Shown in pieces: positions 16,319-24,930 of a stretch of DNA of 64,000 nt. Source of the stretch: Pseudomonas sp. Irchel s3h17 (lineage in GTDB: Bacteria > Pseudomonadota > Gammaproteobacteria > Pseudomonadales > Pseudomonadaceae); assembly GCF_900187505.1 (NCBI RefSeq), contig NZ_FYDL01000017.1:49821-113820 (forward strand), written 5' to 3'. The position numbers and the translations under genes were made by a program. Within the stretch, counting starts at the first letter, position 1. Every line of letters starts with the position of its first letter. The notes beneath the pieces are model-generated. The model did no database searches. It was given only the letters and a program-made list of their open reading frames with translations, and had not been told where the DNA came from.

Positions 16319-17209
16319 ATGAAGCTTAGCCTGGGACCGGTCCTGTATTACTGGGACAAAGAACAAGTGGGGCGTTTTTACGCCGAGATGTCGAGCCTGC
16401 CCCTGGATGTGATTTACCTGGGGGAAACCGTGTGCTCGAAACGCCGGGTATTGTCCCTGGATCAATGGCTGGGCCTGGGGCGCGAATTGCAAGCGTGCAG
16501 CCAGGCGCAACTGGTGCTCTCCAGCCTGACCCTGATCGAAGCCGCGTCGGAGCTCTCGAGCCTGCGCCGCCTGTGCGACAACGGCGAGTTGCTGGTGGAG
16601 GCCAATGACATGGGCGCGGTGCAGTTGCTGGCCGAACGCAAGTTGCCGTTCGTGGGTGGCCCGGCGCTCAATCTGTACAACGGTCAGGCCCTGGCGCAAC
16701 TGCAAGACAGCGGGATGATCCGCTGGGTGCCGCCGGTGGAGTGTTCGGCGGCCTTGATCCGCGCGGTGCTTGAGCAGGTGCGTGAGCTGGGTCGTGAAGT
16801 GCCGCAAGTGGAAGTCTTCGCCTATGGGCATTTGCCCCTGGCCTATTCCGCTCGCTGCTTTACCGCCCGGGCGGAAAACCGGCCCAAGGATGATTGCCAG
16901 TTCTGTTGCATCAACTACCCCGATGGGTTGGCGCTCAGCAGTCAGGACGGGCAGGCTCTGTTCACCCTCAACGGTATTCAGACGATGTCCGCCGAGGTGA
17001 CCAATCTGCTGGCCGACTATCCGGGGCTGGTGGCCAGCGGCGCCGATATCGTGCGCTTGAGCCCACGGGCCCAGGGCATGGCCGAGGTGATTGCGGCCTG
17101 GCAGCGGGTCCGCCTGGGTGAGGCGCCACCGTTGTTCGTCGAAGGCTGCAACGGCTATTGGCATGGCCAGGCCGGGATGTTGCGCGTCGAGGAGGCCGGC
17201 CTGTGTTGA
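16319..17209 (+). CDS. ubiV: UbiV, partner of UbiU
   Basis: A 296-aa U32-family protein beginning MKLSLGPVLYYWDKEQVGRF. CSKRR near residue 40 and the later C..CQFC cluster (ARCFTARAENRPKDDCQFCC) supply 4Fe-4S ligands. It forms a heterodimer with UbiU for anaerobic ubiquinone ring hydroxylation. It starts 10 bp after ubiU and its end overlaps ubiT by 7 bp. Confidence 0.93.
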   Translation: MKLSLGPVLYYWDKEQVGRFYAEMSSLPLDVIYLGETVCSKRRVLSLDQWLGLGRELQACSQAQLVLSSLTLIEAASELSSLRRLCDNGELLVEANDMGAVQLLAERKLPFVGGPALNLYNGQALAQLQDSGMIRWVPPVECSAALIRAVLEQVRELGREVPQVEVFAYGHLPLAYSARCFTARAENRPKDDCQFCCINYPDGLALSSQDGQALFTLNGIQTMSAEVTNLLADYPGLVASGADIVRLSPRAQGMAEVIAAWQRVRLGEAPPLFVEGCNGYWHGQAGMLRVEEAGLC

Positions 17210-17673
17210 ATCGAAAGAAATGGCTGTTGCACGGTGCCGATCGCGTGCTCCCGCTGGTCCGGCGGGTGCCTTTCGTGGTGCAGCGCCTGGCGTTGCAGCA
17301 GGCCCTCAATCGCTGCCTTGCCGAGCCGTTGCGCGAGGGCGAGTTCGATCTGTTGCGCGGGCGCTGGCTGTGCCTGCGGATTCCGGACCTCGGCCTGGCG
17401 TGGTACCTGACCCGATCCCGAGCAGGACTGCAGATCGCCGAGCGGGCCGAGGCCGATGTGACCATCAGCGGCAACTGGCGCGAGTTTCTGCTGCTGGCCA
17501 GTCGGCAGGAAGACCCGGACACTCTGTTTTTTCGCAGGCGCCTGGTCATCGAGGGGGATACCGAATTGGGGCTGACCCTGAAGAACCTGATCGACAGCCT
17601 TGATCCGGAGGTCTTGCCAGGCTGGTTGTGGCGCAACCTGGAACGGGCGGGGAAGGGGTTGGCGGCAGGTTGA
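17203..17673 (+). CDS. ubiT: UbiT, SCP2-domain lipid-binding accessory factor
   Basis: A 156-aa SCP2 sterol-carrier-like protein (RAEADVTISGNWREFLLLAS and the FFRRRLVIEGDTELGLTLKN region). UbiT is the anaerobic counterpart of UbiJ, organising ubiquinone intermediates (established). The start is probably GTG 17203: GGAGG lies seven bases upstream and the reading frame overlaps the ubiV stop. Two REPINs follow. Confidence 0.88.
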   Translation: MLNRKKWLLHGADRVLPLVRRVPFVVQRLALQQALNRCLAEPLREGEFDLLRGRWLCLRIPDLGLAWYLTRSRAGLQIAERAEADVTISGNWREFLLLASRQEDPDTLFFRRRLVIEGDTELGLTLKNLIDSLDPEVLPGWLWRNLERAGKGLAAG

Positions 17674-17733
17674 GCAACTTCCACAAAACGCGGTACACCC
17701 CCTTGCCACCCGCTCCAGCGTGAACGCGGCCTT

Positions 17734-17865
17734 CGTGGCGAGGGAGCTTGCTCCCGCTGGGCTGCGCAGCGGCCCCGGAAAGGCGATTGAGGTTTGGCAG
17801 AAAGACCTCGGTTACCGGTTTTGGGGCTGCTATGCACCCCAGCGCGAGCAAGCTCGCTCGCCACG
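17734..17865. repeat. REPIN (first of two after ubiT)
   Basis: Inverted REP arms CGTGGCGAGGGAGCTTGCTC and GAGCAAGCTCGCTCGCCACG, about 130 bp overall. The arms are of mixed subtype (GAGGGAG on one side, GAGCGAG on the other). The rest of 17674-18198 holds no gene that I can support. Confidence 0.85.
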
Positions 17866-17945
17866 GGTTTGGCCTCCCGGGTTTTGTGATGACAGCCGAC
17901 GGCGCTGCTTCGAAGTACGCCTTCCACGCCAGCGTGAACGCTGCC

Positions 17946-18080
17946 CTTGTGGCGAGGGAGCTTGCTCCCGCTGGGGTGCGCAGCGGCCCTAAAAAGGCGA
18001 CTGAAGTCTGTCAGAAAGACCTCGGTTACCGGTTTTTGGGCTGCTTCGCACCCCAGCGCGAGCAAGCTCGCTCGCCACGG
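17946..18080. repeat. REPIN (second of two after ubiT)
   Basis: The same mixed-arm architecture as the copy at 17734, 81 bp further on. The internal text is also closely similar (GAAAGACCTCGGTTACCGG in both), showing the whole unit was duplicated rather than the arms alone. Confidence 0.85.
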
Positions 18081-18198
18081 GGGCCAGTGTTTGGCATCCC
18101 GGCTCCTTGGCGAGAGCGGGCTGTGTGATAAAGGCAGTTGCCTCCATTGGATTTATTTTGCCCGTCAGGCCGCTTCAGCAGGCTCCAATCCGTGGGTT

Positions 18199-18573
18199 TC
18201 AATACTGCCGGGCATCACTGGCAATCAACCCCTTGATCTCTTCAAACAACTCATCACACTGCAGCCCCGTGCAATCCTCGCCATAGCGCTTGCGCAGCCC
18301 GTAATGGCTGAGAATCAGGTGCACATCGGCGTGCAGGCCATGTTGTTTCAAGCAGTTTTCGACGCATTGCAGGGGGCAGCCGTCCAGCGCCAGGATCCGG
18401 TGTGCGGAACGTGCCTTGTTGACCAGGGCGCTGACATGCCCGCCGACTCCGGCGATGCAGGACATTTCGGCAAGCCCCTGGCGATCCAGGCGTACAGCGA
18501 GGGTGTTGGCCAGTTGGGCGACGTTGGAACAGCCTGAGCAGGCGTAAACCAGAGGCAGGGTGGATGGGGGCAT
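18199..18573 (-). CDS. DGC-domain putative zinc-binding protein
   Basis: A 124-aa protein with cysteines in VYACSGCSN, SCIAGVGG, the signature LDGCPLQCVENC and CTGLQCDELF, fitting the DGC putative zinc-binding family. ATG 18573 follows GGAG at good spacing; the longer frame lacks support. The same family sits beside narXL in P. aeruginosa (PA3880 region, from memory). An FNR-type box at 18628 precedes it. Its biochemical role is unknown. Confidence 0.8.
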   Translation of the reverse strand: MPPSTLPLVYACSGCSNVAQLANTLAVRLDRQGLAEMSCIAGVGGHVSALVNKARSAHRILALDGCPLQCVENCLKQHGLHADVHLILSHYGLRKRYGEDCTGLQCDELFEEIKGLIASDARQY

Positions 18574-18627
18574 GAAGGCTCTCCGCTGATGGACCCCGCC
18601 AGTGTGCAAGGCTGTGCGCCGGGCGCC

Positions 18628-18641
18628 TTGATGATGGTCAA
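18628..18641 (-). promoter_or_regulatory. ANR/DNR-type box upstream of the DGC protein gene
   Basis: TTGATGATGGTCAA (complement TTGACCATCATCAA) matches 9 of 10 FNR-box positions. It sits in the 83-bp gap between the regulator gene at 18657 and the DGC gene, 54 bp before the latter's start. Confidence 0.7.
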
Positions 18642-18656
18642 GTCCGCCCGTGCGCA

Positions 18657-19334
18657 TCAGAGGTGGTGGGTGGCCAGCAGGTCTTGCGCGAGGATATGGA
18701 TGGTGCGCCGCTCCATGGCGATCAGGCCGCTCTCCACCAGACGATGCAATATCCGCGAGAAGGTCTCCGGCTGGATGCCCAGCTTCGAGGCCACCAGGCG
18801 TTTGGACACCTGCAATACGACCTGGCCGTTGTCCGGGTCGTGCTCCTGCAACAGAAAATTGATCACGCGCCGGCTGGCGTTACTCAGGGTCAGGGTGTCG
18901 ATGTCCTTGAGGCGCTGATGCAGGTGAATGCTCATGCTCGCCAGGATCGCCAGGCAGACTTTCGGCTGGTCTTCCAGGGCATTGCGGTAATGGTTGCCCT
19001 CGATGCTCACCAGCACGCTGTCCTTCAGCGCCGTGGCGCTCACCGGGTAATAGCGGGTCTGGCTGAACAGCAGGGCCTCGGCAAAGGTCTGCCCGGGCTG
19101 GACGATTTCCACCAGGTTCTCCTGGCCGTCGCCGGTGATCCGGTACAGCTTGACCTGACCGCTGACCAGCAGGAAAAAACGCTTGGCCGGGTCCCCCTGG
19201 TGCATGAGCGTGCTGTGACAACTCAGGCGCTTGAGCGTGGCCAGGCCACAGACCTCCTCGAAGACCTTGTCCGGGAGTTGCTTGAACAGGTGATGACGAC
19301 GCAAGACTGAAACGGTGGATGGGTGGGTCAGCAT
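18657..19334 (-). CDS. Second Dnr-type CRP/FNR regulator (DnrE-like)
   Basis: A 225-aa CRP/FNR-family protein with the Dnr layout (no N-terminal FNR cysteines; HTH KLGIQPETFSRILHRL). It differs clearly from the Dnr at 9446 but keeps the same recognition-helix motif (QPETFSRI), so it should read similar TTGAT boxes. Its place beside narL-narX recalls DnrE of P. stutzeri. NarL-like heptamers at 19339 and 19399 suggest nitrate control through NarXL (inference). Whether it senses NO or another signal is unknown. Confidence 0.85.
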   Translation of the reverse strand: MLTHPSTVSVLRRHHLFKQLPDKVFEEVCGLATLKRLSCHSTLMHQGDPAKRFFLLVSGQVKLYRITGDGQENLVEIVQPGQTFAEALLFSQTRYYPVSATALKDSVLVSIEGNHYRNALEDQPKVCLAILASMSIHLHQRLKDIDTLTLSNASRRVINFLLQEHDPDNGQVVLQVSKRLVASKLGIQPETFSRILHRLVESGLIAMERRTIHILAQDLLATHHL

Positions 19335-19398
19335 GGCGTACCTCCGCTGCCGGCCATGGTAGAACGCGCGGCCGTCATGGCCTATGCCTCTGCCGGCC

Positions 19399-19414
19399 TA
19401 CCTCCAAAGGGGCA
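19399..19414 (-). promoter_or_regulatory. NarL-type inverted heptamers upstream of the Dnr-type gene
   Basis: TACCTCC-AA-AGGGGCA is a 7-2-7 pair with 6 of 7 matches in each half. It lies between the narL stop and the regulator start at 19334. A further single TACCTCC occurs at 19339-19345. Confidence 0.55.
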
Positions 19415-19420
19415 TGGCCC

Positions 19421-20068
19421 TCAGCCGGCGTTGCGCAGATGCTCCATGGCCCACACGGCCGCCTCGACGCGCGAGCGCAGCCCCAGTTTGTGCAGCAGGT
19501 TCTTCACATGGACCTTGACCGTGCCTTCGGTGATGCCCAGCTTGTGGCCGATCACCTTGTTGCTGAAGCCGCTGGCAATGGTCTTGAGTACCTGGCGCTC
19601 GCGCTCCGTCAGTTCGACCTCGGCCTGGCGCGGAGGCGAGCGCAGCGCCTGGGCCATGACCCGGGTCAGGCCCGGGCTGATCACCAGGGCACCGTTCAAG
19701 GCATCGCGGATGTACTGAATCAGCAGCTCGGGTTCCATGTCCTTGAGCAGATAGCCATCGGCATCCAGGCGCAACGCGTCGCGAATGTCGTCCTCCGCAT
19801 CGGACACCGTGAACAGCAGCACCTTGGCGTTGCAGTTCATGGCCCGCAAGCGCCGCAGGGTTTCGATGCCATTCATTTGCGGCATGTTGTTGTCGAGCAG
19901 CACCAGGTCAGGTTGCAGGGGCTCGATCATGGCCAGGGCTTCCTCGCCGTGGCCGGCTTCGCCGACGATCTGGAAATCATCTTCAAGTTCGAGCATCTGG
20001 CGGATGCCGCGACGCATCATCGGATGGTCGTCTACCAGCAGGATTCGGTATTGCGGGGACGGGTTCAT
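19421..20068 (-). CDS. narL: NarL, nitrate/nitrite response regulator
   Basis: A 215-aa response regulator: receiver domain (DD at 13-14, phosphorylation Asp59 in LLDNNMPQMNG, Lys in YLLKDMEP) and a LuxR-type HTH (LTERERQVLKTIASGFSNK, ITEGTVKVHVKNLLHKL). It binds TACYYMT heptamers; candidates are at 13320, 19399, 21959 and 22056. Its start overlaps the narX stop by 4 bp. Confidence 0.95.
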   Translation of the reverse strand: MNPSPQYRILLVDDHPMMRRGIRQMLELEDDFQIVGEAGHGEEALAMIEPLQPDLVLLDNNMPQMNGIETLRRLRAMNCNAKVLLFTVSDAEDDIRDALRLDADGYLLKDMEPELLIQYIRDALNGALVISPGLTRVMAQALRSPPRQAEVELTERERQVLKTIASGFSNKVIGHKLGITEGTVKVHVKNLLHKLGLRSRVEAAVWAMEHLRNAG

Positions 20069-21867
20069 GTGACGCTACCTTCTGTGGGTTGTCCGAGAAA
20101 TTCCGGTCGGAATTCCATCTGGACGAGGGTGCCCTGGGGCTCCCGGGACACTATCTGCAACTGGCCACGCAAGCTGCGGGCACGTTCGTTCATGATGTTC
20201 AGGCCGTGGTGCTCGCGCTGGTCGCAGCTGCCGCTGAAGCCCCGGCCATCGTCCTCGATCGACAGCCGCACGTGCTCGCCGTCCTGGCGCAGTTGCAGCC
20301 AGGCATTGTGCGCGTGGGCATGGCGCAGGCAATTGGAGAGCGCCTCGCGGGTGATCTGCAGGATGTGAATCTGTTCGCTGGCCGACAGCTCGAAGGCCAG
20401 GCTGTCGACATGCAGGTGCACCTGGAACTCTCCCCGGCGGGAAAACTCCTGGGCCGTGTCCTTGAGTTCCTGGACCAGGCCGGCGTCGTGAATCTGCAGG
20501 CGAAAGGTGGTCAGCAGTTCGCGTAACTGGCGGTAGGCATTGTTCAGCCCTTCGCGCAGTTCGGCGGTGACGGTTTCCAGGGTCTCGACCGGTTCGCCCC
20601 GGCGCATCAGGGTTTGCATGCGGCTGACTTGCAGCTTCATGTACGACAGCGCCTGGGCCAGCGAGTCGTGCAGCTCGCGGGCGATGATGGTGCGCTCTTC
20701 GAGCAACAACAGGCGATGATCCTGTTCCCGTTGCCGCTTGAGCGAGAGCGAAGTGCCGATCAGGTTGGCCAGGGCCTGGATCAGCTGGGTTTCCCAGGCT
20801 TGTGGTGCGTGTCCATCGATGAAGTGGGCCTTGAGCTCGCCCAGTTCGCTGCCCTGGTTGCTGATGCTGAGGGTGATCGGATGGGGCTGCTGGTGTTTCT
20901 GGCAGGAGGCGCAATTACTGCTGGCGCAGACCTCGCGGTTGCGCGCGCCATGCAGGGCGAGCAGTTGCTGGGCAGGGGCCTGCAACTGGCCTTGCAGGCA
21001 CAGCGACAGGCGCAACCCGGGCAGGCGCTTCTGGAAGCGCCGGATCAGCTCATCCAGGCCCTCGGCATTGGCCAGGCGTGTCGCCAGGCTGCGGCTGCTT
21101 TGATACAGCAGCTCCAGGGCGGCATTGGCCTGTTGCAGGTTCAGGGTCTTTTGCAGGACCTGGGTCTCCAGGGTGCGGTGCGACTCTTCGATGGTTTCGG
21201 CCATGGCGTTGAAGCTCATGGCCAACTGTCCCAGCTCATCGGGGGAGCGATAGTTGACCCGGGCCTTGAAGTCGCCCCGGCGAAAGCGCTGGGTTGCCTC
21301 CACCAACTCCTCCAGCGGAGTGACCACGCTGTACTGCAGTTCGTACAGGCCAATCAGCAGGATGATCATGGTGGTGAACAGGGCGACGCCCTGGATCACC
21401 TGCTGCCAGGTTTGCTTGTGCTCGCTCTGGCGCTGCAACAGGCTGACGAACCGGTTCAGCTGTTCGACGAAGGGCAGGGCGCCGGCCTGGAACGTCGCCC
21501 CGTCGCCACGGACCAGGGCCGGATGCAGTGCCTCGTTCCAGTCTTGCTGGATCTGTTGGTAGCTGCGTTGCAGGTCGGGATTGGCACCGTCTTCCAGCAC
21601 CGCCTTGAGTGACTGGCTGTTGAGACGCTGTTGCAGGCTCTGGGCAATCCGGGTGAGTTCTTCGGCATTGGCCCCCGAGGCCAGTTTCCAGCTCAGGTGA
21701 TAGGTCTCCATGCGCACCGAGCCTGCGGTGTTGATGGCCGCCGCGTCGCCCTGGCTGAACCAGGCGATCAGGCCGGCGCTCAGGGAACTGGCGAGGGCGA
21801 GCACGGCAATCAGGATCACCGCCAGCCCGGCGCGCGCGGGCAGGGAGCTGCGCAACCAGCGGATCAT
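20065..21867 (-). CDS. narX: NarX, nitrate/nitrite sensor histidine kinase
   Basis: A 600-aa NarX/NarQ-type kinase: TM1 about 13-35, periplasmic P-box GDAAAINTAGSVRMETYHL at 40-58 for nitrate binding, TM2 about 159-177, HAMP, a central cysteine module (C290, C314, C319, C322), phospho-acceptor His400 in ARELHDSLAQ and a HisKA_3/HATPase domain. It phosphorylates NarL in response to nitrate. It faces narK1 across a 314-bp regulatory region. Confidence 0.95.
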   Translation of the reverse strand: MIRWLRSSLPARAGLAVILIAVLALASSLSAGLIAWFSQGDAAAINTAGSVRMETYHLSWKLASGANAEELTRIAQSLQQRLNSQSLKAVLEDGANPDLQRSYQQIQQDWNEALHPALVRGDGATFQAGALPFVEQLNRFVSLLQRQSEHKQTWQQVIQGVALFTTMIILLIGLYELQYSVVTPLEELVEATQRFRRGDFKARVNYRSPDELGQLAMSFNAMAETIEESHRTLETQVLQKTLNLQQANAALELLYQSSRSLATRLANAEGLDELIRRFQKRLPGLRLSLCLQGQLQAPAQQLLALHGARNREVCASSNCASCQKHQQPHPITLSISNQGSELGELKAHFIDGHAPQAWETQLIQALANLIGTSLSLKRQREQDHRLLLLEERTIIARELHDSLAQALSYMKLQVSRMQTLMRRGEPVETLETVTAELREGLNNAYRQLRELLTTFRLQIHDAGLVQELKDTAQEFSRRGEFQVHLHVDSLAFELSASEQIHILQITREALSNCLRHAHAHNAWLQLRQDGEHVRLSIEDDGRGFSGSCDQREHHGLNIMNERARSLRGQLQIVSREPQGTLVQMEFRPEFLGQPTEGSVT

Positions 21868-21958
21868 GGGCGCGGGCCTTGGGCAAACACAGGAAAACCG
21901 GCCATGCAGAGCTCCAGGGGGGGACGGGCGATGGTGTTGCCGCCGATCCTTGGCGCAC

Positions 21959-21974
21959 TACCTCTAAAGAGTTG
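21959..21974. promoter_or_regulatory. NarL-type site 1 in the narX-narK1 region
   Basis: TACCTCT-AA-AGAGTTG has a perfect TACYYMT first half and a 5-of-7 second half in 7-2-7 spacing. Confidence 0.5.
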
Positions 21975-22055
21975 TCGACCGCTCGATGTCAGCAATGGCC
22001 TTGAGGCGAAGCGGCAAGATGCTGATAAACAAAGGGTTTACAGGCTTCTACGGAC

Positions 22056-22071
22056 TACCTCCTTGGAGGTA
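22056..22071. promoter_or_regulatory. NarL-type site 2 in the narX-narK1 region (perfect palindrome)
   Basis: TACCTCC-TT-GGAGGTA is a perfect 16-bp palindrome in 7-2-7 layout, 39 bp before the FNR-type box. Upstream NarL plus ANR at -41.5 is the known design of Pseudomonas narK1 promoters. Confidence 0.65.
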
Positions 22072-22109
22072 GGCAGCACAAGCATAGGCCTGAGGGCCCC
22101 GGGGCTTCG

Positions 22110-22123
22110 TTGATCCTGATCAA
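22110..22123 (+). promoter_or_regulatory. Perfect ANR/DNR box upstream of narK1
   Basis: TTGATCCTGATCAA is a perfect TTGAT-N4-ATCAA box centred about 65 bp before the narK1 ATG, correct for a class II promoter starting near 22158. Confidence 0.85.
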
Positions 22124-22181
22124 GTTTTTGCGGGGTTGGTCTCTCTAGTCTGCCGCCATGGCTAATTGACTGGAGAGCGAG

Positions 22182-23486
22182 ATGACCCAACCGCGTGTAC
22201 GACAGGGCCTGGTGCTGGGCATGAGTACGCTGGCCTTCACCGTGTGCTTCATGGTGTGGATGATGTTTGCCGTGCTCGGTGTGCCCATCAAGGAGTTGCT
22301 CCAGCTCAACGAAACCCAGTTCGGCCTGCTGGCCGCCACCCCGGTCCTGACCGGTTCGCTGGCACGCTTGCCGCTTGGGCTTTTGACCGACCGCTTTGGC
22401 GGGCGCAGCGTGTTTTTCCTGCTGATGCTGTCCTGCGTGTTGCCGTTGTACCTGATCAGCCATGCCACGGCCTACTGGCAGTTTTTGGTCCTGGGCCTGT
22501 TCGTCGGCCTGGCCGGGGGGTCGTTTTCGGTCGGCATCGCCTACGTTGCCAAGTGGTTCGACCAGGACAACCAGGGCTTTGCCATGGGCATCTTCGGTGC
22601 GGGTAACGCCGGGGCCGCGGTGACCAAATTTCTCGCCCCGGCGCTGATTGCCGCCGGCAGCTGGCAGTTGGTGCCAAAGGTCTTCAGCGCAATTCTGTTC
22701 ATCACCGCGCTGCTGTTCTGGTTTCTCAGTGCCGAAAACAAGCAGCATCGCAGTGCCTCGGGCGCCAGTTTGCGTGAGCAACTGAGCGCGCTGAAAGACC
22801 CGGCGGTGTGGCGCTATTGCCAGTACTACTCGATCGTCTTCGGTGGCTACGTGGCCCTGGCGTTGTGGATGACCCAGTACTACGTGAAGGAATACGGTTT
22901 CAGCCTGCAAAGCGCCGCGCTGCTGGCCGCCTGCTTTTCCTTGCCGGGCGGGGTACTGCGTGCGGTCGGTGGCTGGATGTCGGATCGCTGGGGCGCACAG
23001 AGCGTGACCTGGTGGGTGCTGTGGGTGAGCTGGATCTGCCTGTTCCTGCTGTCCTATCCGCAGACCCAGTTGCAAGTGCAAACCCTCAACGGCCCGCTGG
23101 ATTTCCATATCGGCCTCAACCCCGCGCTGTTCACCGTGCTGCTGTTCGTCATGGGCATCGCCTTCGCGTTCGGCAAGGCCTCGGTTTTCAAATACATCGC
23201 CAACGACTACCCGAAAAACATGGGCGCGGTGTCCGGCATTGTCGGCCTGGCCGGTGGCCTGGGCGGCTTCGTCCTGCCGATTCTGTTCGGTGCGCTGGTG
23301 GACCTGACCGGCGTGCGCTCCTCCTGCTTCATGTTGTTGTACGGCGTGGTCTGGGTGTCCCTGGCCTGGATGTACCTCAGCGAAATACGCCAACGCCCAC
23401 TGCTCGGCAAGCCAGCACTGGCGGCCGCGCCCCGGATTTCCAGCATTGCCCAAGGAGACAACCATGTCCGTTCTGCAAAAGCCTGA
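22182..23486 (+). CDS. narK1: NarK1, nitrate transporter (MFS)
   Basis: A 434-aa MFS protein with twelve predicted helices and NarK signature loops (GVPIKELLQLNETQFGLL, FGAGNAGAAVTKF). In Pseudomonas and Paracoccus, NarK1-type proteins act as proton-coupled nitrate symporters (family knowledge). It is first in narK1K2GHJI-ppi-moaA, behind an ANR/DNR box and NarL-type sites, and overlaps narK2 by 23 bp. Confidence 0.92.
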   Translation: MTQPRVRQGLVLGMSTLAFTVCFMVWMMFAVLGVPIKELLQLNETQFGLLAATPVLTGSLARLPLGLLTDRFGGRSVFFLLMLSCVLPLYLISHATAYWQFLVLGLFVGLAGGSFSVGIAYVAKWFDQDNQGFAMGIFGAGNAGAAVTKFLAPALIAAGSWQLVPKVFSAILFITALLFWFLSAENKQHRSASGASLREQLSALKDPAVWRYCQYYSIVFGGYVALALWMTQYYVKEYGFSLQSAALLAACFSLPGGVLRAVGGWMSDRWGAQSVTWWVLWVSWICLFLLSYPQTQLQVQTLNGPLDFHIGLNPALFTVLLFVMGIAFAFGKASVFKYIANDYPKNMGAVSGIVGLAGGLGGFVLPILFGALVDLTGVRSSCFMLLYGVVWVSLAWMYLSEIRQRPLLGKPALAAAPRISSIAQGDNHVRSAKA

Positions 23487-24861
23487 CAAGGGGCCGGTCA
23501 TTCATGACTGGCGCCCGGAAGACCCCGAGTTCTGGGGGCGTAGCGGTAAACAGACGGCGACGCGCAACCTGTGGATTTCCATCCCGGCGCTGCTGCTGGC
23601 GTTTGCCGTGTGGATGGTCTGGAGCACGGTGATCGTGCGCCTGAACGCCATCGGCTTCAGTTTCACCACCGACCAACTGTTCTGGCTGGCGGCGTTGCCG
23701 GGGCTGTCCGGTGCGACCTTGCGGGTCTTCTATTCGTTCATGGTGCCGATCTTCGGCGGCCGCCGCTGGACCGCCCTGAGCACCGCTTCGCTGCTGTTGC
23801 CGGCGTTGTGGATGGGCTTCGCCGTGCAGGACCCGAGCACGTCCTACAGCGTGTTTGTGTGGATTGCCCTGCTGTGTGGTTTCGGCGGCGGCAACTTCGC
23901 CTCGAGCATGTCCAACATCAGCTTTTTCTACCCCAAGTCCCAGCAAGGCACGGCCCTGGGCCTGAACGCCGGCCTGGGTAACCTGGGGGTCTCGGTCATG
24001 CAGTTCTGTGTGCCGCTGGTGATCACCTTCGGCGTGTTCGGCTTCCTCGGCGGCCAACCGCAGACACTCGAAGACGGCAGCCAACTGTGGTTGCAGAACG
24101 CCGGGTTCATCTGGGTGCCCTTCATCGTTGTCGTGACCGTGCTGGCCTGGTTCTGCATGAATGACCTGTCCAGCGCCAGGGCCTCGTTCAGCGAGCAGGC
24201 GGTGATCTTCAAGCGCAAGCACAACTGGCTGATGTGCTGGTTGTACCTGGCCACCTTCGGTTCGTTCATCGGTTTTTCCGCGGCCTTTCCGCTGCTGATC
24301 AAGACCGCCTTTCCCGAGGTCGTCGCCCTGAAATTTGCCTTCCTCGGCCCGCTGGTGGGTGCCCTGGTGCGGCCATTGGGCGGCTGGCTGGCGGACCGGC
24401 TCGGCGGTGCCAGGGTCACGTTGTGGAACTTCGTGCTGATGATCGTGATGGTGTTCGGGGTCCTTCATTTCCTGCCGCAGAACGGCACGGGCGGCAACTT
24501 CTACGGGTTCCTCGGCATGTTCATGCTGCTGTTCATCACCACGGGCGTGGGCAACGGCTCCACGTTCCGCATGATCCCGGTGATCTTCCGCACCCTGCAT
24601 GAGAAAGCCGCGGCCGGCAAGGCGCCGGCGGTCCGCGAACAAGCCTTGAAAAATGCCGGCAAGGAGTCGGCCGCCGTCCTGGGGTTCAGCTCGGCCATGG
24701 GCGCCTTCGGCGCGTTCTTCATTCCCAAATCCTTTGGCACGTCGATGGCCCAGACCGGTGGCCCGGAGATGGCCTTCTACATGTTCGTCGGCTTCTACCT
24801 GAGTTGCATTGTGGTGACCTGGTGGTGGTACGCCCGTAAAGGTGCCGCGACGCCCTGCTGA
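23464..24861 (+). CDS. narK2: NarK2, nitrate/nitrite antiporter (MFS)
   Basis: A 465-aa MFS protein of the longer NarK2 type, starting MSVLQKPDKGPVIHDWRPED. Signature loops include GGGNFASSMSNISFFYP and GLNAGLGNLGVSVMQF. It exchanges incoming nitrate for outgoing nitrite during respiration (family knowledge). ATG 23464 has AAGGAG just upstream and lies within the end of narK1. Confidence 0.93.
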   Translation: MSVLQKPDKGPVIHDWRPEDPEFWGRSGKQTATRNLWISIPALLLAFAVWMVWSTVIVRLNAIGFSFTTDQLFWLAALPGLSGATLRVFYSFMVPIFGGRRWTALSTASLLLPALWMGFAVQDPSTSYSVFVWIALLCGFGGGNFASSMSNISFFYPKSQQGTALGLNAGLGNLGVSVMQFCVPLVITFGVFGFLGGQPQTLEDGSQLWLQNAGFIWVPFIVVVTVLAWFCMNDLSSARASFSEQAVIFKRKHNWLMCWLYLATFGSFIGFSAAFPLLIKTAFPEVVALKFAFLGPLVGALVRPLGGWLADRLGGARVTLWNFVLMIVMVFGVLHFLPQNGTGGNFYGFLGMFMLLFITTGVGNGSTFRMIPVIFRTLHEKAAAGKAPAVREQALKNAGKESAAVLGFSSAMGAFGAFFIPKSFGTSMAQTGGPEMAFYMFVGFYLSCIVVTWWWYARKGAATPC

Positions 24862-24930
24862 CATGAACCGAATCCAAACCTTGCATGGGCGGGGCATAGA
24901 ACCCCGCAGCAAGCCTGAGAGGAAAGCACC

